Below are positions 1 to 12,300 of a DNA stretch of 64,000 bases, one piece after another (positions within the stretch are counted from its first letter, which is position 1; each line of letters starts with the position of its first letter). The stretch covers positions 38,632,561 through 38,696,560 of the forward strand of contig OX439004.1 in NCBI GenBank assembly GCA_949316495.1, in the 5' to 3' direction. The position numbers and the translations under genes were made by a program. The DNA comes from Amphiduros pacificus (taxonomy: Eukaryota; Annelida; Polychaeta; Phyllodocida; Hesionidae). A model generated the notes under the pieces. The model searched no databases and was not told the DNA's origin. It saw only the letters and a program-made list of their open reading frames with translations.

Positions 1-295
1 AAGTATAATGATATTATGTTATTAATATGTGAATATAGATTTAGCATATTGCAGATCTGGCAGGTTTATGTATATAGAGGGTGTGTTGGTCATTGCATGT
101 CAATTGTTCATTAATCATGATAGACCCCAGAAAAAATGGCCAGTAATAAAAAATTGGGTCCATTTGACAGATGATGTGGGTAAAAATAAAGGCAGGTGTG
201 AGGTAGGAATGCAGATATATAATGCAGGCATGTAGACAAAGCCCTGCAACAGAGGATTAGTACTGTGTTAATGTCTGTGATGCCATGTATGAATG

Positions 296-570
296 CAGGC
301 AGGCAAGGTAGTCAAGCAGGCAGACTAGTTATGCAGGGAAGATAGTCAAGCAGGCAGGTTAGTCATGCAAGCAAGGTAGTCAAGCAGGCAGACTAGTTAT
401 GCAGGCAAGGTAGTCAAGCAGGCAGGCCAGTCAAGCAGGCAGGGTAGTCAAGCAGGCAGGCCAGTCAAGCAGGCAGGGTAGTCAAGCAGACAGGCTAGTC
501 AAGCAGACAGGCTAGTCAAGCAGGCGGGCTAGTCAAGCAGGCAGGCTAGTCAAGCAGGCAGGCTGGTGAC
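296..570. repeat. 17-bp minisatellite (AGTCAAGCAGGCAGGCT), about 15 copies
   Basis: Tandem units of 17 bp built on AGTCAAGCAGGCAGGCT with point variants (TTATG for TCAAG, GACAGG for GGCAGG). Copies are most uniform at 455-560 and decay on both sides, to about 650 on the right. The unit is close to that of the array at 1108-1530. Confidence 0.9.
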
Positions 571-1107
571 TGAGGCAAGGTTGTCAAGAAGGCAAGGCAG
601 TCATACAGGAAGGGTAATTATGCAGGCTAGGTAGTCATGCAGACAGGGTTGTTTTCCGAGAAGGTAATCATGGAAACAATGTAATGTTAATATCATGAAC
701 ATTTATGATATACCATACATGCACTCAATTCCAAACATCTTTTTTTATTGTAAAAGAATCAAGATTTATTTGATAGAAGTCATGAATTCAAAATTTTGCC
801 AATATAAATATTAAAATCTGAGTGTAACATCTATTGAGTTATTCTATTAATACCTCAATGAGAATTTATATCTAAAATTGAATTTCTTTTCGTTTCACAT
901 TTCTATAATAGTCACAGATCTGTCTTGTGTCAGCAATCACTTTTTTTGTCTGTCGGCTCAACACTGCAGGTTTTCTGGCTTTCCTCCAAATTTAATGTTT
1001 TGACACCGCTTCCTGTTTTTTACAGTGGTTCTATGTATCACAGTCAAGTCTAAAATTCTGTGAAAATACCTGGTTCTGATACATCACCAGAATACTGTTT
1101 GCATATG

Positions 1108-1530
1108 CTCCACCAGGCAGTCAAGCAGGCCAGGCAGGTACACAGGCTGGCTAGGTACATAAGCCAGGCAGTCACTCAGGCCAGGCGGTCATGCAGGCCA
1201 GGCTGATGTGTAAAGGCCAGGTGCTAAGATAGACCAGGCAGTGGCAGGCCAGGCAGTCATGCAGGTCAGGCAGTTGCATAGGACAGGGAGGCCAGGCAGT
1301 GAAGGCCAGGCAGTCATGCAGGCCAGGCAGTCATGCAGGTCAGGCAGTTGCATAGGACAGGGAGGCCAGGCAGTGAAGGCCAGGCAGTCATGCAGTCCAG
1401 GCAGTCATGCAGGCCAGGCTGATGTGTAAGCCTAAGATAGACCAGGCAGTGGCATGCCAGGCAGTCATGCAGGCCAGGTAGTCATGTAGGCCAGGCAGTC
1501 GCAAAGGTCAGGCAGGCCAGGCAGTACAGT
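1108..1530. repeat. 17-bp minisatellite (AGTCATGCAGGCCAGGC) with longer duplicated blocks
   Basis: Units of about 17 bp on the theme CAGGCCAGGCAGTCATG, interrupted by longer blocks that are themselves duplicated: GGTCAGGCAGTTGCATAGGA occurs at about 1265 and again at about 1338, and GCTGATGTGTAA occurs twice (about 1202 and 1419). The open frame across it is a by-product of the repeat. Confidence 0.88.
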
Positions 1531-2383
1531 ATAGAACATTGCTGGCTGAGTGTAGCAAACATAAAGCACCTGTAACGAACAAGATTAAACAGCAACACAC
1601 TTTGATCTGGACAATCACATCAACTCTCATACCTTTTTCTCCTATAGGGTGTCAACTGCTGGGCTTTTGAAGCATTTTATCATAGCAAATCTACTTATTG
1701 GCAAATAATAAATTGATCTGATTTATGTACAGTGTCGTGTTTGAGTAATTACACTGAAGGAAGACACAAGAAAAAAGTAAGCCCGGCATGGTCTTCACAA
1801 GTAAATCTGTTTTGTATGTCACTATTGATCTGCCAGAATCTTCGGAATCAAATAATTGCTTAATGAGCTAACTGTGGATGGAACGCATTTAATGCTCAAC
1901 TCAAACACATATAGAGTAATAACTGGTATGAAGACAAAGTTTGCTGTTACATCTTCCATTCCTGGCACACAAATTTTGTGAAAGTAAATGTAGATGAAAG
2001 TTAGATTTGAAAAGACACCAAACCAAATTTTATATCTGAGATTTCTGAAATATCAAATTCAACATCCCCAGGTATTTTTTATGTAAGTGAACCTTGTGGC
2101 AATACCAGATGGGTTCTTTCTGGCACAGTTTCTCTCTATATCTTAGACACTCCTGGGGTCTGTTTTAACATTTGTAGAAAAGTAGAAAATAAAAACCCTT
2201 TGTGCCCTACTATGCCACCAATAAATGACCTTCAGCTACTTGCTTTGTTGTTCTAAAATGATATTATGTTTTATAAAAGGATTATTGATGTACATTCTAG
2301 TAAGGATTAAGCCAGTTGCCAATAATTCTCTTAGATATTAATAAAATTTACTGAATATGATGAAGAATATCTCTTGATTGAAT

Positions 2384-2439
2384 CACCTGGTTCCCTATCT
2401 TCACCTGGTTCCCTGTCTTCACCTGGTTCCCTACCTTCA
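2384..2439. repeat. 18-bp direct repeat, 3 copies
   Basis: Three adjacent copies of CACCTGGTTCCCTATCTT differing only in the last few bases. Confidence 0.9.
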
Positions 2440-3174
2440 CTTATAAAAGCTTCAGCACACCATATAAATATCTCTGAAGGTTATAGATTTAAGTAATATT
2501 CAGATATATCTTAGTACATATTTGAAAGCAGCATCTGAGTGGATTATTAATTATTGATCTTTGGGATATCAAAGGATAGTGGGATTGAAACATGTGAGGC
2601 AGGTGCTGACAAGATGAGGACGAGTCATGTGCCGAGATTTATCCTTCCTCAACTTGGATATAAACGCATTTGTTGCTGATAAAGTTGGTATCGCCCCTTG
2701 GTGTCGCTTGCTGACACATAGAGAGAAATGATAGCAGTTGAAGGAAATCTGCTCGATGACCCCCCTGAGACACGGAAGGAGGAGAAATGTAGGGCCCCCC
2801 AACTGCCTTCGTCAGCATTGACCAGTATTGGACTAATGGTAGGAGAGACGCTGTTCTCAACAGAATAAGTGGTATGTTTTTACTGCAAGAGATATCAATA
2901 TTAGCAGGACAAAACGGCACAGGATATATCTGATGCTATTAGTGGGTAACGGGAATGGTAACCTGTAATACAGTCAACAGAACTTGCCTATTATTTGGTC
3001 AATTAATTGAAGAGAAACTTGAACAGTGCTTCATTATGGCATATTTATGAAAATAATCCACAAAGTATTGGAAACATGTCTCATCTAGTTAGTAATTGAT
3101 AAGCTGGTAAATGTTAATATGATCTAATATATACCATAGTCTTGCCCATATGACTGTGACAAAGTTTCAATGAG

Positions 3175-3396
3175 AGGTCATGGATGACTGAGGTCATGTG
3201 ATTGTATGGGGAACATCACAAGTTCTTTTTAAGTAGATCATGAATTTAATTAGACTAGATGAGGTCATATGGTTGTTGTTTCAGGAGTAGGTCATTGAGT
3301 TGTGGATAGTGAGTCATTTTCCTGGCAGAGGTCATTATTCACCCTGAAGGTCATTTTGGCTGTGTGGATGAAAGGATTTCTGAATGATGAAGGTCA
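3175..3396 (+). promoter_or_regulatory. Cluster of seven AGGTCA hexamers, all on the + strand
   Basis: AGGTCA occurs at 3175, 3191, 3262, 3289, 3329, 3348 and 3391, usually followed by T. AGGTCA is the core half-site of nuclear receptors. Spacing is irregular, so this may be an enhancer or only the remains of a repeat rich in this word. Confidence 0.35.
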
Positions 3397-6300
3397 TATG
3401 GAGCTGCCAGATCTTTTAAGGCAGTTTGACTGTCCTGCAGGCACTTATAATCATCAATTTCCATAAACTCTGTGATTATTATTTTCAAAATGTTTAGTTA
3501 AGCAAAGTTGACATTCAATGAACTAATGATTCAAGACCGATCTTTGATTTAAAGGACACAGTGAACACACTGGTAGAAGTGTGAACAAAACATGGAGAGT
3601 TTCCTGTTACTGACAAAAAGTCATCTTGTATTGCAGACTATTTATGGGGGGGAATCTGAGATGATGAGCTCAGGCATGCAGATCTTTTGACTGTTTTTTT
3701 TTTAATTGGGGTTTGTCATAATGTTTCCCTGTACTGGAGAATACTCAAGGTTTTCATCTCTAAGGCAAATCCTTAAATAGCCAATTTCAGCTTTAAATAC
3801 AACACTTTTACTAAAGGTTGAATTTGTATATTTATGCCGCTACATACTTTCAAGGTAAAAGGTCATGTAATGCACTTTGCAAAGGGTGGATGTTCAGCAG
3901 TTAATGTTGAGGAAATTGATTTTTTTTCTAAATTCATCACTTGACAATTGAGCATCAGCTTTGCAATGGTGAAAGTAATAAAGATGCTGAAGGGTTTGAA
4001 ATAGAATCTTTTTTTGTTGATGACAAAAAGAGATTTTAGTTTCCTGTTACTGTTCTGACGAACAAGTGAAGTCAACGAGAGGCAGCAGCTGAGGCAACAA
4101 GAGGAAAGAGTTAGATGGGTGTGTGGCAACGCAGGCCAGGCCTATAGATCATGTGGTGCATTGCAGGCAATGCCTGGTCACTTGTTGGATCGTAACAAGC
4201 ACCAGCAGCTCACACAAGGTAATAAATGGCCGGCAAGGGGTAGCAACGCAGGCTCGCCAAGGTCACAACTTGCACATGTATATGTTGCGGATACAAAATA
4301 CAGAGCTGATAAAAGCCCGTTTTGGGAGGTGACAAGTGTTCATAGAATGGTACTGTGTAAACTTAACAGTTCAAACAGTCTTCGCTGACGTTCTGTGACA
4401 AGGAAAAGTGAAATATTCATGCAAATAAAAACAGCACATTCTTTGTGATGGGTAAATATGGGGCTGTAATGGCTACTTTTAACATTGAAATATCCACTGT
4501 AAGAATGGTTGACACTTGACAAGTTGGCAGATTGTTGTGTGGATGAGAATGGTGAATGTCGATGTATGCTGTTGATCATTTTGGCAGCCATATCGCAACA
4601 TAACAGCCCCATAAAAGCCATGCAGACGCCTTCCCAGCAGGGCCCTCAATAGTTTTGACAGACCGATTAACCCACCATCAACAATATAAAGGCCCTCCAC
4701 AATGAATTGTCACATGCATAATCTCCTCTGTACTCTGTGGCCCGGTAGACTATCACCGCTCATTGAAGGTCACTCAAAAGCCATGTGCCAAAGAATTCCA
4801 TTTGAAGAGGAACATATATTTCATTTTATGGCAGTGAGACTAGGTATGTACAGCTCGTCACTGTGGGGGTGAGCATCTTCTGACAAGCCCCAAGCCCAAC
4901 TCTTCATGACCAATCACAGGCCAGCAAATAGATTCGCTGCTGAGATAAACGACCTCTACATAAAAGGTCCTTTTCGATAGTATATGAAATTTGCTATTCT
5001 TCATTAGCATGTTTCATTTTTTTTTGTGGTATTTACTATGCATATCAATTTGAAGAGTAGATTTATGTAATTCCATCTTACAGTCCTTTGTGAGAAGATA
5101 TTCAATGAAGAAATTGAAGATGATGGCCATGGATGTTTTAGACATAGAAATCAATAGAAATTAATGTAAGTGTTGTGAAATAGAGAGAATTGTATGTTAT
5201 GAGCCCGATCAGGGATGTTCGTGTGCGCCAAGTGTAATGTGTGTGTGTTGGCTTGCGGTAGTCTGCAGTGTACAGGCAGTAATCAGGGGATGGATCATAC
5301 ATCACTAGCCATCATACCCAGTCCACATAACAACTCATACATATTGCAATATCAATGAAAAAAATGTATATTTTATTTATCTGAGACATCATCAACGGAG
5401 GATGTTTTATGTGACGAGAGGGGAGAAAGTGAGTGAAGGATTATGGGAAGGGATGGAAAGTGTGGATGTTAGCGTGGTATCTGTGACAATGACGGGAGGA
5501 CAAGTACCACAGGCTGTCAGCACAAGCTGTCACAATAGAACACTACATTTGGCACATCGCCATGTGACTCGCTGTGCAGCAGCAGCAGCCAGCAACACAC
5601 TGGTCATTGGCTGACCATAGAGTGGACACAGGGTCGAGAAGGAGAGAGGAGGGTGGGGAGCTCGTGCCAAGCGGGACACCAGCATCTCACGTCAATAAGT
5701 GTAACTCAGACCTGAGCGGTGGCGGCCAGGCTGGCCTGCCTGCTTGGCTGGATGGGGGAATCAGCAGCTTGCACTCAGTGGTATAAAGTGGCATGCCTCA
5801 CGTGCACTCACTCAGTCAGGCGCACACCATCACAGGGAGCACTGCTGTGTGCCGACAGCATCAATACCACCACATGAGAGAGAGAGAGAGAGGGCGTTCA
5901 CTGGTCCCCTCTCAACACTCCCAGGCAGGCGGCAACGCAGGCTGGTAGCCTTCACCAACTCTCCGTGGGAATACATGGCCTGCAAGGTGGTGCATGAGTG
6001 AGAGCATATGAATGTCATACTACTCTGATATAAGAGCCTCCGTCACACCACGCAGGATAACGGGGCAACCGAGACTCGCAGACGCCCGAAAAAGGAACTC
6101 TATATTGAATAGGTTACGGCCAGGCAGTAGCGAAACAGGGAGTTGGATGCTGGCACTTTGGGGGACATTGACGCACTCTCCTCGCAATGGACACATTTAA
6201 GTTGAGATATTACAGCTGTGGGAAGCTTGGAAAACTTACAAAAAGGTACATATGAGATTGCTGTATTGTGGAATTTGATTGGTAGCACTAGAATTGATGT

Positions 6301-9286
6301 GTTTTGTGTGTTGTAATGGGATTGCTGGGAGACTTAATGAATGGTGAGACTGTCACTGGTGGCAGGCCTGGTGCCTGGCCTAGTTCATTGCCTTAGCGAT
6401 GTTAGCAGGATTAACTGGCTTCATCAACACTGTAGTGCAAGCCATCAAGCATATGCTTCACTTTGCTGGTTATAAGATAAGCTTGAAGTATAAAGGTTTT
6501 GGTTTGTGTGTTGGTGGTTTTAGAGGAAGGGAGGTTGGGCTAGAATGATGATACAACATAAGGGGATTACAGATGGCAGCTTCCTAGGGCCAACAAAGTA
6601 AGGTGAGTCTGCCTGCAAAGTTACCAGTCACGAGACGCAGCCGAAAATGTCACTGATAAGTACAGGGGATTACTCAGGATCTGCGTTAGAAACAGCAGCT
6701 GTCTATAAATGAGCAGGTTGTTTTAAAGAGAAGTACAGAGTGTAGAGAGAGAGAGATGTTATGCTTTTTCTATATTAGCATCTTGTATGGCTGTTTATTA
6801 AAGGTTTGGGTGATGGGGAGGCTGGGATAACCGAGATGAAGCTTCATGTCTCTCTCTCTATGTGTCTCCCCCTGCGGCTACCAGCAGCAGCCTCCACCAG
6901 TGGAGACAGGCTTTAAAGGCAACTCTCATGGTGTCCTGCCGTGCAGCATCAACGGCATCACTATCAAAACTTATTCTTATTTACAGTTTCAAGCTCAATA
7001 GGAAGTGTATCAGAAAGTGTATGTAAGATGTTAGATGGAAATCAGGCCTGGAGATATAGTGCTGAAAATGACATTTAAAATTTTGCCTAAAAGAATTGAT
7101 GAGGTTAGACAATGATGGAATAGAAATAATATAATTACGGGGAGGAATTTCTCTGAAAGGGATGTGTGAAATGTATTTTGAGCAATATATCAGTTGAGCC
7201 TGGAATTTAATGAGACAATGGGATTTGGTAGGGACGGTGTCATGGGGGACAGGGACTGCCATGTGTTTGGGGCATGGAATAAGCGGTTAAATGATGTGTA
7301 TGATTCGGCTAATCACAACACAAGGGAGCTCACCTTGAACTCATAGAGAATTAGTGGTGAGCAGGCTGCGTGGAGCCTGCGTGGCCGTCTCGGGCTGGGG
7401 TCAGAGGTGGCGGCGGTGGAATGGCAGCATTTTGTGGTCTGTCACTCATGATGGGGGCCGGCAAGCAGCCAGCGACGACACTCTCCAGACAGACAGGCTT
7501 CATCATACACAGTATTAGCTGCACAAATGAGCAGTATTGCTTTCATGCTCCAAAATAACTTTCTCGCTAGAATGACCGTTTTGCAAAATGCATATTGATG
7601 GTGAGCGATTCTGAGTGGGAGAAAGAAGGGTGTCTGAAAAGAAAAAGCTCTCCAAAGCTGTCAGGTTCAGTCAAGATAAAAATGAATAATTTAGGTAGAA
7701 ATAAGTGGTATTGCATGAATTAGGAGGAGAAAGAGGGTTGGATGTTGTGCAAGATGCCGGCACAAGGTCACAATGTAAGGCAGCCGTGGTGTGATTAAAT
7801 AGAGAACATTGCCTGGTCACACAACTGAAACATGCCACACATCAAAGGCTTAGGTAGTGGTTAATGGAGGGGTGACCAGGCACACAACACGGTCACACGT
7901 CCCACTCGCCAATTATTCCCAGGTTTTATCGTATCCTTAAGCTCCACTCCAATGCAGGCTGGTCTGGCTGTTGTTGGCACAGTGACATAACAGCATTGTA
8001 CACTGGCAGAATTATCATTGAGCCGACAACAAATCTTGAAATAATTTGATCAGTCAACTTGTGAGGATATAGAATCTCACTTCAATCCCGGGGAAGCTTT
8101 TGAATTTGTGATTTGTAAGGAGCTCTTTATATTTGGTTAGTCTCGGTATCAAGGAGGAATACTTTTATTTCATCGTTCTCTCACTGTGATCGTAAAGACA
8201 GAGAGACTTAAGCATCGTCAGTGCATGATTAAATAAGGTATTTTCTGCAATGATTAATTAACAGTATGACATTTAATAAGGCCATTTAGTGGCAGCTTTC
8301 TGGTGCATCACACACACAGATAGGGGGAGTGATATTTCTGCTCTGTAAAGTAATAGTTGCATGTTTCTCAGAAACATCACTTTGGAGGGATCCGAGGGGT
8401 ATGCTGGGATGCATGATGCTGCCAAATTTAGCTAGTTTGATCAGAGAGGCTGAGGCTCGGGCAAAGACGTTGGCCTTTTCTGGCCAGGCAGATGGTTAGC
8501 TGATGTTGTCCCTCACAAGGCAGGGCACAGTGCAACTCCACGTAAGGCCCTGCAGCCGTTGTGCTGATCACCGTGACAACAAGCATCCACCAACATTTGA
8601 TGAATGTAGTTTTGACATGCCGCAGCAAGATCATTAGTCAAAGACTTGCCACGTCTTGACAACTCCACCCTTGAGAAAAGAAAGAAAGCAACAGCCACCA
8701 AAAGCACACAGACCTTGTGAGAGGCAAATTATCGCAGTGGTTATGCCCTCAATGCCCAGATATATATTAGCCATTCCCTTGCAAGAATATGTGATCATAG
8801 AACCAAATTTAGATCTCAAGCTGCCTGTCACATGACCTGGGTGGAAATATCCAACTTGGGTATTAGTCCTTTGAGTGGTGCAGATGATTGAGTTGATGAA
8901 AAGCCCCCGCTGAGATCATTTCGTGACATCGTTCAATTGTACATCAATCTATTAGAATTCTCTGCACCAAATATGCTCTCAGTGTTTTATGGAAATGAGT
9001 TTTCTAAGAATATTCAGCTTATGTTATGTATGATTTTATGAAGAGTGCAAAAAATAAAGGGAAAATATTGTTGTGAGTGTGAGATGGATTGTTAAGAATG
9101 ATGGATATGATGTGGGTCAGGTGCAGGCCAAGTAACGAGATTTAGAGACATTGATAGCGGCGCAAATTATGCACAAACCACCTATTTAGAAAGGGATCTG
9201 ACTCTATGCGCTCTTGCTTTTACCTTGTGAAGGGGATATGGATTGTAAGCGTGGCATTTATGTGCTCTATGTCTGTCTCTTTGCAG

Positions 9287-9343
9287 TATGAGGTCCTCCA
9301 GACGACGTCCGCCGTGGCCACCAGCACCGCAGTCACTGATGAG
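9287..9343 (+). CDS. PKD1: PKD1 visible exon 1 (REJ/GAIN segment)
   Basis: A 57-nt exon in phase 0, acceptor TTTGCAG, donor GTCAGT. It encodes YEVLQTTSAVATSTAVTDE, which joins in frame to the next exon. It aligns loosely to the part of human PKD1 that precedes the helix-rich end of the REJ region. As the shortest exon it is the least certain one. Confidence 0.75.
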
Positions 9344-12300
9344 GTCAGTATTTTTCAACATTGCTTTCCAACCTTGTCATTTTTATGGTGGATGTTTTTT
9401 TTATAAATACAAATAAAAATAACAAACTGCTAAGAATTATTTTTTTTTATAGAAGGAGAGTAGGTTCTTTTTGTTTTTGTAAATCCCCCCCCCCCCCACC
9501 TTTTGATGAAGAATGACTGGTCCAAAGTATCTGTGATCATCTCTGAGGACAACAGCGGGCAGTCCTTTTCCATGGAGGCATGGCCATCTCCGTGATTTGA
9601 TTAAAAGATCAATGGCGGGAGTTAGCCACAGGCTACAGTTGTAAAGATAGCAAGGGAATTGGCCTCACCAATGTGAAGCGAGCAAAGCTTTCCAACCAAA
9701 TTGTCCCACACGGGCAAAAATACGCTGCTCCAATCACAGATTAGAGATTGCAGACTTTTATATTATAGAGATAGTGATAAGGAATGTCAGGAAAAGATCG
9801 AAAATTGAATTTGATTTGTTTGTAGTTATATTTGATATGTTATTATTGTTATTATTATTATTGTATTTCATATGTTATCAGTTGTATTTGATAAGTTATC
9901 AGTTGTATCTGGTATGTAGTTAGTGGTATTTGATGTATTTGTGATGTATTTCTTGAAGAAGTTTAATGGGAAAATGATAAAAGACAGTTGCAGATTTAAA
10001 GTGATTTAAACCATTTTGGAAAATAAAAGAGGAGTAACTTGGTTAATTTTACTGAAATGGAATGGTTATGGAATTATAAATGCATCTGAATTTAAATGCA
10101 AATTAGTTTCCACTGATAAATGAAACAAGTGTCATTCCTTAATTTCATCAGAAGATCCGAAACAATACAATAATAATGTGATTTTCCTTTTAAAGATTTT
10201 AGAATGTAATCGGCATTAAATTAGAAAAAGTTATTTTTAAACCATTTTGAAATATAGTCAGAAAATAGATGTAATGGTTGTTTTGTGATGTCCTCTTTCT
10301 TGTGATAAAGTATCTGTACAAGTAATATGTATGTCAAGTCTACAAATAAAATGTTCTTTGCATTGGAAGAAATAGGAAATAGCAGCGACAATATGAAGGC
10401 AAATGTTTGTGCAGTCACGGCCACAATATTGATTGATCCCCCACACATCAAATACAAACAATGTTCAGACAACCATCCTGCGTGGCGCGGGGACCATGAT
10501 GCCTCTCATGGGCCTCCATCCTGCATGGTGCGGGGACCGTGATGCCTCTCATGGGCCTCCATCCTGCATGGTGCATGGACCGTGATGCCTCTCATGGTTC
10601 TCAATCCTGCATGGTGCGGGGACCGTGATGCCTCTCATGGGCCTCCATCCTGCATGGTGCAGGGACCGTGATGCCTCTCATGGGCCTCCATCCTGCATGG
10701 TGCGGGGACCGTGATGCCTCTCATGGGCCTCCATCCTGCATGGTGCAGGGACCGTGATGCCTCTCATGGGCCTCCATCCTGCATGGTGCGGGGACCGTGA
10801 TGCCTCTCATGGGCCTCCATCCTGCATGGTGCGGGGACCGTGATGCCTCTCATGGGCCTCCATCCTGCATGGTGCAGGGACCGTGATGCCTCTCATGGGC
10901 CTCCATCCTGCATGGTGCATGGACCGTGATGCCTCTCATGGGCCTCCATCCTGCATGGTGCATGGACCGTGATGCCTCTCATGGGCCTCCATCCTGCATG
11001 GTGCATGGACCGTGATGCCTCTCATGGGCCTCCATCCTGCATGGTGCAGGGACCGTGATGCCTCTCATGGGCCTCCATCCTGCATGGTGTGGTGACCGTG
11101 ATGCCTCTCATGGGCCTCCATCCTGCATGGTGTGGTGACCGTGATGCCTCTCATGGGCCTCCATCCTGCATGGTGTGGGGACAGTGATGCCTCTCATGGG
11201 CCTCCATCCTGCATGGTGCGGGGACCGTGATGCCTCTCATGGGCCTCCATCCTGCATGGTGTGGGGACAGTGATGCCTCTCATGGGCCTCCATCCTGCAT
11301 TGTGCGGGGACCGTGATGCCTCTCATGGGCCTTCATCCTGCATGGTGCATGGACCGTGATGCCTCTCATGGGCCTCCATCCTGCATGGTGCAGGGACCGT
11401 GATGCCTCTCATGGGCCTCCATCCTGCATGGTGTGGTGACCGTGATGCCTCTCATGGGCCTCCATCCTGCATGGTGTGGGGACAGTGATGCCTCTCATGG
11501 GCCTCCATCCTGCATGGTGCGGGGACCGTGATGCCTCTCATGGGCCTCCATCCTGCATGGTGTGGGGACCGTGATGCCTCTCATGGGCCTCCATCCTGCA
11601 TGGTGCGGGAACCGTGATGCCTCTCATGGGCCTCCATCCTGCATGGTGTGGGGACTGTGATGCCTCTCATGGGCCTCCATCCTGCATGGTGTGGGGACAG
11701 TGATGCCTCTCATGGGCCTCCATCCTGCATGGTGTGGAGACAGTGATGCCTCTCATGGGCCTCCATCCTGCATGGTGCGGGGACCGTGATGCCTCTCATG
11801 GGCCTCCATCCTGCATGGTGCGGGGACCAGCTTGGGTGCACTGTGGAGGGATTTTTCTTGAATATCATAAGAGAAATTTGGGAAAATGTTTCTTGACTTT
11901 TTAAAACCAAGTTTTCTTTCTGATGATGAATTATTGGGGTCAAATTTTTGGAAAGATTTCAATTTTTCCAGATATCACAGTGGTGATGGATTATTTTGAA
12001 AAGTGAGAGAAAGTGATCAATTCACCAGATCATTGCGAATGTGAGCAGCGGTGCTGCCCTCTGGGAAGTTCAGTGTTATTCTTCAGTCATTTAGCCCCTG
12101 GCAATCAAAGGTCATGTGTGTTTTGTAGACCAAGATTTATGTGTGGGTCAACATCATCTGTATTGTTCTGGTGCAGCTTGCCAATACTCACTTGCTGCCA
12201 GCTGAAAAATGCCCAGCATCCAAAGCCCTTTTGGCTTCTGTTGATTGGTCTGCACAATGAAAACAAGTCACACAAAAATTCGCTTTGTGCGGCATGTTGA

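Larger units (their letters stand above)
1..9286. other. Probable PKD1 intron (or 5' flank), no exon found
   Basis: The first exon I can place begins at 9287 in phase 0 and continues a REJ/GAIN region whose start is not in the window, so this stretch is most likely the end of a long intron. I read it for acceptor/donor-flanked coding segments and found none that would extend the protein. It holds two related 17-bp minisatellites, an 18-bp triplication, a cluster of AGGTCA hexamers, and a somewhat GC-richer zone around 5400-7500 without a convincing exon. Short GA runs lie near 5877-5894 and 6738-6753. Confidence 0.55.

Noticed and set aside
5402-6200. GC-richer zone with several overlapping short frames
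   Set aside because: No frame shows a family motif, none is flanked by convincing acceptor and donor sites, and none extends the PKD1 frame.
10472-11962. Minus-strand frames with repeated HERHHGPRTMQDGGP-like words
   Set aside because: Produced by the 43-bp repeat. The unit is not a multiple of three, so no frame is maintained.
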